The notes below the pieces were generated by a model that saw only the letters and a program-made list of their open reading frames with translations, was not told the origin of the DNA and searched no databases. The position numbers and the translations under genes are program-made. Shown in pieces: positions 1 through 7,897 of a stretch of DNA of 64,000 nt (position 1 is its first letter; each line of letters starts with the position of its first letter). Source of the stretch: Bifidobacterium sp. WK012_4_13 (GTDB lineage: Bacteria > Actinomycetota > Actinomycetes > Actinomycetales > Bifidobacteriaceae); the NCBI RefSeq assembly GCF_041080835.1, contig NZ_CP129683.1:682001-746000 (forward strand), written 5' to 3'.

Positions 1-690
1 TTCACCAAGGATGTGAAGAAGGCCGGGCTTTCCTCCGACTACACGGTGTCATCCGCAGACGTCGAGGAATATGAATCGAGTCTGCTGCCCTTGAACAATC
101 TCGCCAAGTTCGCGCTCACCCTGCTTCTTGTCGTCCTGGCCGTCGGAGGCGTCGTGCTGATAGTGCTGAGCCTGTTCAATGTCCGCGAGCGCAAATACGA
201 GGTTGGCGTACTGACCGCAATGGGCGTGAAGAAGGCGAAGGTCGCGACTCAATTCGCCATCGAGCTTCTCATCGTCACCATGATCGGACTCGGCGTCGGA
301 GCCGTCGCAGGAGCTGCGACATCGGTGCCCGTCTCCAATCAGCTGCTTGCAAGCCAGGTTTCGCAGCAGGAATCGCAGGCATCGACCCAGGAGGCGCAGT
401 TCGGTCGCGGAGCCAACGTCGGCGGTTCAGGCACCTCGACGAGTGGAACGTCCGGTTCATCCTCTGGCACGACCACAGGCAAGACGGCCGCCGCGCCGAC
501 GCAGGGAACGGGCAATCCGTTCAGCACCAAGGCAGTGAGCTACGTGTCATCCATCAACACATCGGTCAGCCTGTCGATGGTCGGGCAGCTTCTGCTGATC
601 GGATTGGGTCTGACACTCATATCCGCCTTGGTCGGGGTCATATTCGTCATGAGATATGAACCTCTCCAGATTCTTGCAGACCGATCGTGA
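1..690 (+). CDS. FtsX/MacB-type ABC transporter permease, C-terminal part (5' end outside window)
   Basis: The reading frame is open from the first base, so the gene starts upstream and only about 229 C-terminal residues are seen. They show one membrane segment (about residues 35-60, rich in L/V), the short motif RERKYEVGVLTAMG that is typical of the FtsX/MacB permease domain, a second membrane segment (about 83-107), a roughly 75-residue Gln/Ser/Gly/Thr-rich extracytoplasmic loop, and a last segment before the cytoplasmic end MRYEPLQILADRS. The family moves lipids, peptides or drugs using an ATPase partner; that partner lies 134 bases downstream on the same strand. The low-complexity loop is unusual but common in actinobacterial members. 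The substrate cannot be told from sequence. Confidence 0.85.
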   Translation, partial: FTKDVKKAGLSSDYTVSSADVEEYESSLLPLNNLAKFALTLLLVVLAVGGVVLIVLSLFNVRERKYEVGVLTAMGVKKAKVATQFAIELLIVTMIGLGVGAVAGAATSVPVSNQLLASQVSQQESQASTQEAQFGRGANVGGSGTSTSGTSGSSSGTTTGKTAAAPTQGTGNPFSTKAVSYVSSINTSVSLSMVGQLLLIGLGLTLISALVGVIFVMRYEPLQILADRS

Positions 691-824
691 CACTTCGGGT
701 GCCTCGGCACCCACCGGCAACATTCCCAATGAGAAGTGCATCTCACCACAGGGCTGGCAATGCCAGACGGTGCATTTCAATGCGCACATGCAATTCGCGC
801 ATCTCGATTGTGTAAGGAAATACA

Positions 825-1667
825 ATGAACGATACAAAACAGATCGATGGGCAAACCCAATCATCGCCCAGCAATTCCGCCGCTGACGCAAAGGATGCCT
901 CGCCACAGGACGACATCAACAGCGAGGTCGCCTCAAGAAGCGCCGACGATGGGTCAGCCAAGGTACCGGCGATCCTTGAATTGTCCGATGTCTCATACGC
1001 CTACAAGCGGGGTGGAAAGAAAGTGCTGCACAATCTTTCCCACGCATTCAGGCCCGGCGTGGTGTATGCGATCACCGGACCCTCCGGTGCGGGAAAGACG
1101 ACGCTTCTGTCGCTGATCTCGGGGCTCACCTCCCCTTCGGAGGGAAAGGTCATCTATCAGGGAAAGGACCTCGCCAAGCAGGATCGCTATGACTTCAGAA
1201 GCCACGACATCGGAGTGATCTTCCAGAGCTTCAATCTCCTCCCCGCACTCACGGTCACCGAGAACATAGTGCTCTCGATGGATGCATCGGGCAAGAAGTT
1301 CGATAGGCCAAAGAAGGATATAGCCCTGGAACTGCTGGAGGAGGTGCATCTGCCCGATGAATACGCGAATGAGCGCATCCTCCATCTCTCTGGCGGCGAG
1401 CAGCAGCGAGTCGCAATCGCCCGAGCGCTGAGCTACGATCCGAAGATCATCGTCGCCGACGAACCAACCGGCAATCTGGATCTGGGCACCCAGCGAGACA
1501 TCATGGACATCTTCGCCAAGCTGGCCCACGATCATAGCAAATGTGTGATTATCGTCACGCACAGTCCGGAAGTCGCCCAGGAGTCGGATGAGGTCTTCCA
1601 GCTCGCTCCGCTGCGCCGACGGAGGCCCACGAAGACCGTTCAACCGGTCGCCGCTCGCCGTCGCTGA
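825..1667 (+). CDS. ABC transporter ATP-binding protein (LolD/MacB class)
   Basis: This 280-residue ATPase has Walker A GPSGAGKTT (about residue 85), signature LSGGEQQR (about 189), Walker B IIVADEP (about 205) and the switch histidine in VTHSPE. The Q-loop/EN region (FQSFNLLPALTVTEN) is the form seen in LolD/MacB/FtsE-type ATPases that work with FtsX-fold permeases, which fits the permease just upstream. The start has AAGGAA nine bases before the ATG. Two features differ from the minimal family form: a 45-residue hydrophilic, acidic N-terminal extension, and a short Arg-rich tail (PLRRRRPTKT..). The pair probably forms an efflux or envelope-stress exporter; the substrate is unknown. Confidence 0.9.
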   Translation: MNDTKQIDGQTQSSPSNSAADAKDASPQDDINSEVASRSADDGSAKVPAILELSDVSYAYKRGGKKVLHNLSHAFRPGVVYAITGPSGAGKTTLLSLISGLTSPSEGKVIYQGKDLAKQDRYDFRSHDIGVIFQSFNLLPALTVTENIVLSMDASGKKFDRPKKDIALELLEEVHLPDEYANERILHLSGGEQQRVAIARALSYDPKIIVADEPTGNLDLGTQRDIMDIFAKLAHDHSKCVIIVTHSPEVAQESDEVFQLAPLRRRRPTKTVQPVAARRR

Positions 1668-1814
1668 ACGGTTTCGGATGCATGCAGGACTGGTGGAATT
1701 ATCACTCAGCGCGAACACCGACAATTGGGAAAGCGCTGATTTTCCACTAGTCTTGGGTGCTAAGACCGGGGCTATGGTCTGGAGCAACACGAAACGAATA
1801 AATCACATCACGTG

Positions 1815-1842
1815 GTTTCTGGGGAAGTGTTCCCGAAACCCA
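1815..1842 (+). promoter_or_regulatory. Hairpin in the 5' leader of the superoxide dismutase gene
   Basis: GGTTTC-TGGGGAA-GTG-TTCCC-GAAACC forms a stem-loop that ends about six bases before the ribosome binding site AAAGAGGAGGG. There is no T run, so it is unlikely to be a terminator. It may stabilise the mRNA or control translation; this is inferred from structure only. Confidence 0.45.
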
Positions 1843-1860
1843 GTCAAAGAGGAGGGCTTT

Positions 1861-2481
1861 ATGCCAATCTATACTTTGCCGGATTTACCTTACGACTATT
1901 CGGCACTGGAGCCGTACATATCCGGAAAGATCATGGAACTTCATCATGACAAGCATCACAAGGCCTACGTCGACGGCGCCAACACCGCCTTGGAGAAGAT
2001 TCACGACGCTGCCGATTCCGGAGACGTGGCAACCTCGAACCTTCTTGAGAAGAACCTCGCATTCAACCTTGCAGGCCATAAGAATCACACCATCTTCTGG
2101 AAGAACATGGCTCCATCGGACGGTCAGGAGCCACAGGGTGAACTCAAGGCCGCCATCGAAGATCAGTTTGGATCCTTCGAGGGTTTCAAGACCTATTTCA
2201 CCTCGATGACTGCCGGCATCCAGGGTTCGGGCTGGGCCGTGCTCGCATGGGACACTCTCGGCGAACGACTGATAACGCTGCAACTCTTCGATCACCAGGG
2301 CAACCTTCCTGTGACCGTGTTCCCACTGCTGCTTCTCGATCTGTGGGAGCATGCGTATTACCTTGACTATCTCAATGTCCGTGCCGACTACGTCAAGGCC
2401 TGGTGGAACATCATCAACTGGGAAGACGCCACCAAGAGGTTCGACGAAGTGCGCAACATCAACACGACGCTTGCAAAGTAG
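1861..2481 (+). CDS. sodA: Superoxide dismutase (Fe/Mn family)
   Basis: The 206-residue protein converts superoxide to O2 and H2O2 in the cytoplasm. It has the whole Fe/Mn-SOD pattern: MPIYTLPDLPYDYSALEP start, HHDKHHKAYVDGAN helix, GHKNHTIFWKNM, GSGWAVLAWD, and the metal-binding DLWEHAYYLDYLN. The second-shell site reads FDHQGNLP, with His where most Mn enzymes have Gln; actinobacterial enzymes of this kind can use Fe or Mn, so I do not assign the metal. The frame is open further upstream, but the ATG at 1861 follows a strong AGAGGAGGG at the right distance and matches the family N-terminus. Many bifidobacteria lack SOD, so its presence suggests an oxygen-exposed niche. Confidence 0.96.
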   Translation: MPIYTLPDLPYDYSALEPYISGKIMELHHDKHHKAYVDGANTALEKIHDAADSGDVATSNLLEKNLAFNLAGHKNHTIFWKNMAPSDGQEPQGELKAAIEDQFGSFEGFKTYFTSMTAGIQGSGWAVLAWDTLGERLITLQLFDHQGNLPVTVFPLLLLDLWEHAYYLDYLNVRADYVKAWWNIINWEDATKRFDEVRNINTTLAK

Positions 2482-2530
2482 CATCTGCCTGGATGGGCTG
2501 CCAGCATGACGGCCAATCCCAGCTTTCGAA

Positions 2531-2574
2531 GCAATTCGCCTCGGTCCGAGAAATCTTGGACCGAGGCGAATTGC
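2531..2574. terminator. Strong hairpin between convergent sod and adh genes
   Basis: A perfect 17-bp inverted repeat (GCAATTCGCCTCGGTCC and its complement) with a 10-base loop. It lies in the gap between the two convergent genes and ends a few bases from the adh stop codon. No long T tract follows on either strand, so transcription termination is likely but not certain. Confidence 0.6.
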
Positions 2575-2578
2575 CTGT

Positions 2579-3637
2579 CTAACCGATGAATACGACGGGC
2601 TTTATCAGATCCTGCGGCTTATCCTTCATCAGTCTGACGGCTTCCTCGACATGATCGAATCCTTCGAAACGATGCGTGATCATCAGGGACGGGTCGACTC
2701 TCCCATGAACGATGAGGCTTGCCAGACGCTCCATCCGCAATCTGCCCCCTGGCATCAGCCCGCCATGAATCGTCTTGTGCCCCATGCCGACGCCCCATTC
2801 CAGACGCGGTATCCTCACGCTGTCACCACTGCCAAGATAGTTGACATTCCCGATGGCTCCGCCAGGCTTGAGCATCCGTATCGCCTCGGCGAAGGTGTCC
2901 ACGTCACCTCCCGCGATCAGCACGCGGTCGACTCCATCGCCGTCAGTCATGTCGAGCACCTGCTCGGCTATGGGCCCATCCTTGTAGCTGACGATGTCGG
3001 TCGCCCCATATTCCCTGGCCACTTCGACGCAGATCGGTCGAGAGCCGACGCCAATCACGCGCGACGCTCCGCGAAGCACGGCGCCACGAACGCACATCAG
3101 GCCAACGGGACCGATGCCAATGACGCACACTGATTCGCCGAATGTGACCTTCGCCATCTCAGAGGCATGGAATCCGGTCGGCATCATGTCAGAGAGCATG
3201 CAGCCGGTCTCTGGGCTGATTTCCTGGGGAAGCAGTGCGAGATTCGCATCAGCATCGTTGATGTGGATCTTCTCGGCGAACACGCCATCCTTGCTGTTCG
3301 AGAATTTCCATCCGCCCAGCATGCCACCGGAATGGACGGGATATCCGCGCTGAGCTTCCCTAGACCCCCAATCCGGGGTGATCGCAGGCATTATCACGAC
3401 ATCTCCCGGCACGAAGTCCTCTACCAGATCTCCGACTTCTATTACCTCTCCGACGCCTTCATGACCCAGGACGAGGTCATGCCGCTCACCCAGGGCGCCT
3501 TCCCACACCGTATGCACATCAGAAGTGCACGGAGCAAGCGCCACCGGTCTGCATAGGGCATCAAGCGGGCCGCAGACCGGGTCCTGCTTCTCGACCCATC
3601 CCGTCTCGTTCAGACCGAGCATTGCATAAGCTTTCAT
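2579..3637 (-). CDS. adh: NADP-type zinc-dependent secondary alcohol dehydrogenase
   Basis: This 352-residue medium-chain dehydrogenase closely resembles the NADP-dependent secondary alcohol dehydrogenases of Thermoanaerobacter and Clostridium beijerinckii along its full length (recalled family pattern, not a search). Visible residues: zinc ligands Cys37 (APCTSD) and His59 (GHEGVGEV), the LSDMMPTGFH segment carrying the third ligand, the Rossmann motif GIGPVGLM, and GSR at about 198-200, which binds the 2'-phosphate of NADP. It interconverts secondary alcohols and ketones. I chose the ATG at 3637, not the in-frame codon five earlier, because AAAGGA sits eight bases before it. It has its own promoter region and no obvious operon partner. 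Confidence 0.93.
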   Translation of the reverse strand: MKAYAMLGLNETGWVEKQDPVCGPLDALCRPVALAPCTSDVHTVWEGALGERHDLVLGHEGVGEVIEVGDLVEDFVPGDVVIMPAITPDWGSREAQRGYPVHSGGMLGGWKFSNSKDGVFAEKIHINDADANLALLPQEISPETGCMLSDMMPTGFHASEMAKVTFGESVCVIGIGPVGLMCVRGAVLRGASRVIGVGSRPICVEVAREYGATDIVSYKDGPIAEQVLDMTDGDGVDRVLIAGGDVDTFAEAIRMLKPGGAIGNVNYLGSGDSVRIPRLEWGVGMGHKTIHGGLMPGGRLRMERLASLIVHGRVDPSLMITHRFEGFDHVEEAVRLMKDKPQDLIKPVVFIG

Positions 3638-3760
3638 GAGGATTCCTTTCAAACGATGGTCGTCATTGACCTGGTTCCGCCAGAAAAGGCGGCAAGGACA
3701 CCCTCAATCGTAACAAATGTACGGATGGACCATTGTTATACGGCATGAATTCTTTTCAAC

Positions 3761-6655
3761 TCAGTTACCACCTAGGAAGACGTAGCTTCCCGCAAGAGCC
3801 GCCAAGGTCAGGGCCAGCGCCGGAATCGCGACGCACATGGCAATGAACAGCGCATCTCTCGACCTCAATCTGGAAACCCTGGCGTGGCTTCTGGGAAGCG
3901 TGCTTCCGAACCCCCTGGTCTCCATTGCGGTTGCGAGCATCGTCGATCTGCGAATCGACAGGACGAGCAGCGCAAATGCCTGTGGGAAGAATGCGGCAAC
4001 GGCATTCTCGTCGCCCAGACCTCGTGAGCGCCGCGAGGACGTCAATGCGGCCCAATCGTCCTGCAGCACACTGAACAGACGGATGCCGGCAAGCCCGCCA
4101 TACACGAATCTGTCAGGCAGATGCAGGATCTGGGTGAATGCATCCGCCAAGTCCGTGGCATCAATGCCGAACACCATGATTATCGCTGGAATTCCAATCG
4201 CAAGTATGCGTATGGCCGTCGCCACGGCAAGCGTTGCCGAGCGGTCGGTAATGTGGATCAGCCCCCATTGCCACCAACTATCCCCACCCACCTTGCCATA
4301 GAGCAGCACGGCAAGCGCAGCTCCCGGAGCGCCGAGGAATATCGGCCATGAATATTTCAGTATGCGCCAAGGCGACAGACCTGCGGCGAGGAAAAACACC
4401 AGCTCAAGCCCCAGTGCCGAGCTCGCCGACACCCAGTCAAGGCTCAGCAGCAGCGGAATCGTGAGAACCATCGCACCGATCAGACGTATGGCAGGATTCA
4501 AGGATGCGATGAAACGCGAATGGCTCGACTGCCGTGGAGCTTCCCTGCGGTCCTGCGCGTCGCTTACGGGAATCACATCATCCAGAGACTGCCGGGCCTT
4601 TGACCGGTGCGCCCGCCGCTCCCCTGCCACTTGCCCGCCTTGCCGAGGGTCCTGTTCCGCTTGCGTTCCCCGTTCATTCTTCTCTTCCGGCACGGGCAAC
4701 GCACCGTGCATCTGGCGCTGTGCCTGCCATATCTTTTCGGCGTGCGATGAGGCGGGTATCAGCTCGACCACCCGAGCGCCCAAGGCCGTCACCATATCCC
4801 GGTCATGTGTCACGACGATCACGCAGACACCATCGGATCGCAATGCGTCGATGTAGCGGACGATCTGCATCCAGGTGCGTCTGTCCTGTCCGAATGTAGG
4901 CTCGTCGAGCAGCAGGACCCTTGGCGCGGCCGCCAGGGCTGATGCGACCGTCAGTCTGCGTTTCTCGCCACCGGAAAGCGTGTATGGATTCGCCTTGGCA
5001 TATTGCAGAAGAGCGAACCTTGCCAGCAGTCTGCGTCCGATCTCCTCGGCCTTCGCCGGTTCATAGCCGATCTTCAACGGTGCAAGCATGACTTCATCGA
5101 GGACGGTCCCCTTGGCGAACTGGTGCTCGGGATTCTGGAACACATAGGATATCCGGGATGCAAGGTCGGTCGACTTCCATGCAAAGGGATCATCGCTCTT
5201 CAGTCCGCCGACAAGCTCGGGCGTGGCCTTCACCGCCCCGTCGACGGGCTTGAGAAGACCTGCAAGAGTCATGGACAGCGTGGACTTCCCCACGCCGTTC
5301 GCTCCAACGAGCGCGGTTATCTGACCTTTCGCAAATGCAAGGTCGATATGGCTGGCGATCGCCTGCCCATTCCTGCCTACCGATAGGTCCTCGGTCGAAA
5401 GAATGGTCGTCCCGGTGCCGATGCGAGCGGATTCATCGGACTCGCCTTGCGTGTGCATCCGATGAATCTCGTCTGACGCCTTCCGAAATCGCTTCGGCAT
5501 CCATATGCCCAGCTCCTCGAAGTCCAGCGTCTCATCGCCGAACACTTCCTCGGGAGTGCCGTCAGCGACGACGACCGTGCGGCGAAAGCCCTTTCTCGAA
5601 ATCTCATCGCCCTGAGAATCATGCTCCAAAGAATCATCATGCTCAGAACCCTCTCGTTCCAATCCCAGCACGATGACTCTGTCGATCATGTCTATCCAAG
5701 GTTCGGCACGATGCTCGACAAGCACCATCGTCGAATGCTGCGCATGGACGACCTTGCGAACCGCGGCGACTATCTGCTCGACCCCGTCAGGGTCGAGATT
5801 CGCAGTCGGCTCGTCGAGCAGCAGAACCTCCGGCCGCATCGCGATCGCACCGGCCAAGGCAAGTCGCTGCATCTGCCCGCCGCTCAGATGCATCGTCGAG
5901 CGGTGCAGCTGCACGTCATCGAGGCCGACTTCATGGAGGCACTGCCTGACGCGCTGCCATATCTGCGCCCTGGGAACGTTCATGTTCTCTGGACCGAACG
6001 CAACATTGTCACCGAGTCTCTGGAATATCGCCTGAGCATCAGGGTCCTGCAGCACAAGCCCCACCCGGCCCAGTGCATCCGAGACTGGCTGACCTCCGAC
6101 AAGGATCGCCCCTTCGGTCGTGCCCCCGTCACTGTCGACGAGCTGAGTCGCGTCCTGTCCGGCCTGCCGGTGCCCGGCCTGCCCCTTGAGCCTGCTGCTG
6201 CCTTGGCGCAGCTCTGTCGCACGATCGCCTGACTCAGACATGGGTGCCGCAGAGTCACGAACGGCATCCCCTTCCGAATTCGAATCGACATCCGAATTCA
6301 TGGGCTTCACCGGAGAGGTCTCGACGGCATCGACCCCGAGGAGTCCCGCAGCGCCTTCGAGAATCGTTGACTTACCAATTCCAGAAGCACCCAGCAGCAG
6401 CACACGTTCCCCTGCGTGAATCTCAAGGTTCAAGTTGCGCACGGAAAAGTTCCTGCGCGAGGCATGACGATATCCCCAGTTGCGAAAGCTCAGAGGGGCT
6501 GCGACTCCTGCCCGGACATCGCCTGCCGCGGCATACGAGTGCCCGCTGGCTGGCTGTCCCGCGTCGGAACGCGGTGAAGCGGCGCGGTCTGCCGTCTGAT
6601 TCCGGTCAGTGCCGCCGTCCGTTTGATGAGACCTTGCTTGCATGTGAATCGCCAC
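3761..6655 (-). CDS. ykoD: Fused ECF transporter ATPase-ATPase-permease (YkoD+YkoC) for thiamine precursor
   Basis: A 964-residue fusion that joins both ATPases and the transmembrane coupling subunit of an energy-coupling-factor transporter. Domain 1 (about 55-370) has Walker A LLGASGIGKST, signature LSGGQMQRLALAG and Walker B VLLLDEPTANLD. Domain 2 (about 415-640) has LVGANGVGKST, LSGGEKRRL and LLLDEPTFGQD. Residues about 710-964 are a CbiQ/YkoC-like membrane domain ending at SYVFLGGN. Domain 1 carries an insert of about 80 hydrophilic residues between Walker A and the Q loop (rich in S, D, G and Q). With the YkoE-type S component just upstream and a TPP riboswitch ahead, the imported compound should be hydroxymethylpyrimidine or thiamine. 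The exact start is uncertain: a GTG at 6655 or an ATG four codons later. Confidence 0.92.
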   Translation of the reverse strand: MAIHMQARSHQTDGGTDRNQTADRAASPRSDAGQPASGHSYAAAGDVRAGVAAPLSFRNWGYRHASRRNFSVRNLNLEIHAGERVLLLGASGIGKSTILEGAAGLLGVDAVETSPVKPMNSDVDSNSEGDAVRDSAAPMSESGDRATELRQGSSRLKGQAGHRQAGQDATQLVDSDGGTTEGAILVGGQPVSDALGRVGLVLQDPDAQAIFQRLGDNVAFGPENMNVPRAQIWQRVRQCLHEVGLDDVQLHRSTMHLSGGQMQRLALAGAIAMRPEVLLLDEPTANLDPDGVEQIVAAVRKVVHAQHSTMVLVEHRAEPWIDMIDRVIVLGLEREGSEHDDSLEHDSQGDEISRKGFRRTVVVADGTPEEVFGDETLDFEELGIWMPKRFRKASDEIHRMHTQGESDESARIGTGTTILSTEDLSVGRNGQAIASHIDLAFAKGQITALVGANGVGKSTLSMTLAGLLKPVDGAVKATPELVGGLKSDDPFAWKSTDLASRISYVFQNPEHQFAKGTVLDEVMLAPLKIGYEPAKAEEIGRRLLARFALLQYAKANPYTLSGGEKRRLTVASALAAAPRVLLLDEPTFGQDRRTWMQIVRYIDALRSDGVCVIVVTHDRDMVTALGARVVELIPASSHAEKIWQAQRQMHGALPVPEEKNERGTQAEQDPRQGGQVAGERRAHRSKARQSLDDVIPVSDAQDRREAPRQSSHSRFIASLNPAIRLIGAMVLTIPLLLSLDWVSASSALGLELVFFLAAGLSPWRILKYSWPIFLGAPGAALAVLLYGKVGGDSWWQWGLIHITDRSATLAVATAIRILAIGIPAIIMVFGIDATDLADAFTQILHLPDRFVYGGLAGIRLFSVLQDDWAALTSSRRSRGLGDENAVAAFFPQAFALLVLSIRRSTMLATAMETRGFGSTLPRSHARVSRLRSRDALFIAMCVAIPALALTLAALAGSYVFLGGN

Positions 6656-6700
6656 TGCTTCTCTCGTCGTGAATGTTATGGAATGTGTCGGTGCAGCCGT

Positions 6701-7321
6701 TCAGGCAGTCATGCCACGAACGTCACGGCCCGATGCAAAGCGGTCCAGCGCACCGGTCCGTGCGATGGCGATGTAGAGATTCCACATCAGAACTCCTGCT
6801 ACGACGACCCCTGAGATGATGGTGGTGAGCAGGTTGATGAAGCCGTAGGATCCACCCCAGTCGATGGCCTGGAGATTCGTGAAGAAGGTGTATCCCCAGC
6901 ATCCGATGCCTGCAAGAAGCCCAGACAGTGCGCTCACTGCGAGGTTCCAACTGCGATACATGAAGATGAGGAATGCGATTTCAGCCATGGCACCCTGCAC
7001 CAGACCGATGTAGAGGGTCGATATGCCCCAAGCGTTGCCGAGGATCGCCTCGAGGACGGCGGCGACCACTTCGGCATAGACCGCGGCGCCAGGCTTGCGA
7101 ACGATGATTGCGGCCAAAGGACCTGCAAAGAGCCACAGACCATTCAGAAGACCTGAAAGCCCTGGGATGACGCTCTCCATTGGTGTGCCAATGACGTTCC
7201 ACAGCAGTGCAGCAGCCCAGAAAATCAGTGAACTGACCACGCCGATGACGGATGCGACCGCTATGTCAACCACGCGCCAGCGCAGGGATGGGTGTGAGGT
7301 CTTCTGTATTGCCGATGTCAT
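6701..7321 (-). CDS. ykoE: ECF transporter S component, YkoE family (HMP/thiamine)
   Basis: A 206-residue integral membrane protein with five or six hydrophobic segments and the YkoE pattern (SVIGVVSSLIFWAAALLW, GLLNGLWLFAGPLAA, EAILGNAWG, FINLLTTIISG). S components bind the vitamin and pass it to the ATPase/permease module, here the fused gene 45 bases downstream. The substrate is read from the TPP riboswitch in front of the gene plus the family. I chose the ATG at 7321 because the mature family begins near MTSAIQ and an AAGG lies ahead; the frame is open another 19 codons into the riboswitch expression platform. Confidence 0.9.
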   Translation of the reverse strand: MTSAIQKTSHPSLRWRVVDIAVASVIGVVSSLIFWAAALLWNVIGTPMESVIPGLSGLLNGLWLFAGPLAAIIVRKPGAAVYAEVVAAVLEAILGNAWGISTLYIGLVQGAMAEIAFLIFMYRSWNLAVSALSGLLAGIGCWGYTFFTNLQAIDWGGSYGFINLLTTIISGVVVAGVLMWNLYIAIARTGALDRFASGRDVRGMTA

Positions 7322-7375
7322 GATATGTGCCTTAATCTCTCTCGTATGCATCTCTGATGTGCATATCCCGAAAGG

Positions 7376-7480
7376 CACGGGAAAGATGGACTTCCGTGCG
7401 CCGGCATTACCCGGTATACGTTCGTTCGGTCGAGGCTTCGCCTCATCTCAGCCATCCACTGTTCTGGACAGCCCCCGTGT
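7376..7480 (-). promoter_or_regulatory. TPP riboswitch (THI element)
   Basis: Read on the minus strand, the conserved blocks are in order: GGGGGCTG, GGCTGAGA, a short hairpin (GAGGCGAAGCCTC), GACC..AAC, GGGTAATGCCGGCG and ACGGAA. The closing stem P1 can form between CACGGG (at about 7479) and CCCGTG (at about 7376). Just downstream TCCCG-TGCCTTT-CGGGA can pair instead, competing with P1, so it is a plausible expression platform acting between the aptamer and the ykoE start. By known biology, TPP binding turns the gene off. Confidence 0.93.
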
Positions 7481-7715
7481 CTGAAAACGATAATAACCTA
7501 TCCCCTGACCAAGCTCGTATCCCTTCATGGCCGCAAGGCTGAACGGCCGAAAGGCCACATGAACTCATGAATGCATGAGCGCATGTCTGGACGGTAGCGC
7601 GGCAGTGCGGCTGCATGGATGCATAACCCATTATCATCTCAATGACCGATTACCATCTCATCATTTCTCAGCACATGACCAGTTGTGGGCACATGCCGTC
7701 CCTTCGCAGTCGGGT

Positions 7716-7827
7716 TTGCGAGTTTTTGGCACTTGCCGAAGTATCAAAGCCCCAGAAGCCGCATACCTGCGACCGGATCAGGCCGAAAATCGGGGTTTGT
7801 ACTTTGGCAAGTGCCAAAAACTTGCAA
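7716..7827. repeat. Hairpin repeat, copy A1
   Basis: About 112 bp with 28-bp terminal inverted repeats (TTGC[GA]AGTTTTTGGCACTTGCC..AAGTA, two mismatches). Each arm holds a near-perfect nested palindrome TTGGCA-CT-TGCCAA. The interior (AAGTATCAAA-GCC..GCGACCGG-ATCA-GGCC..AAATC) matches copy A2 at 9836-9944 when that copy is reverse-complemented, and shares its layout with copies B1 and B2. It contains no ORF. It lies in a 400-base gap that otherwise holds only the riboswitch promoter region. Confidence 0.85.
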
Positions 7828-7897
7828 GCGCCGCGTGAGAACTCGTCCAGAGCGGTCTGGAGCAGACTTGAAACGGTTTAGAGCGGTCTGGAACGGT

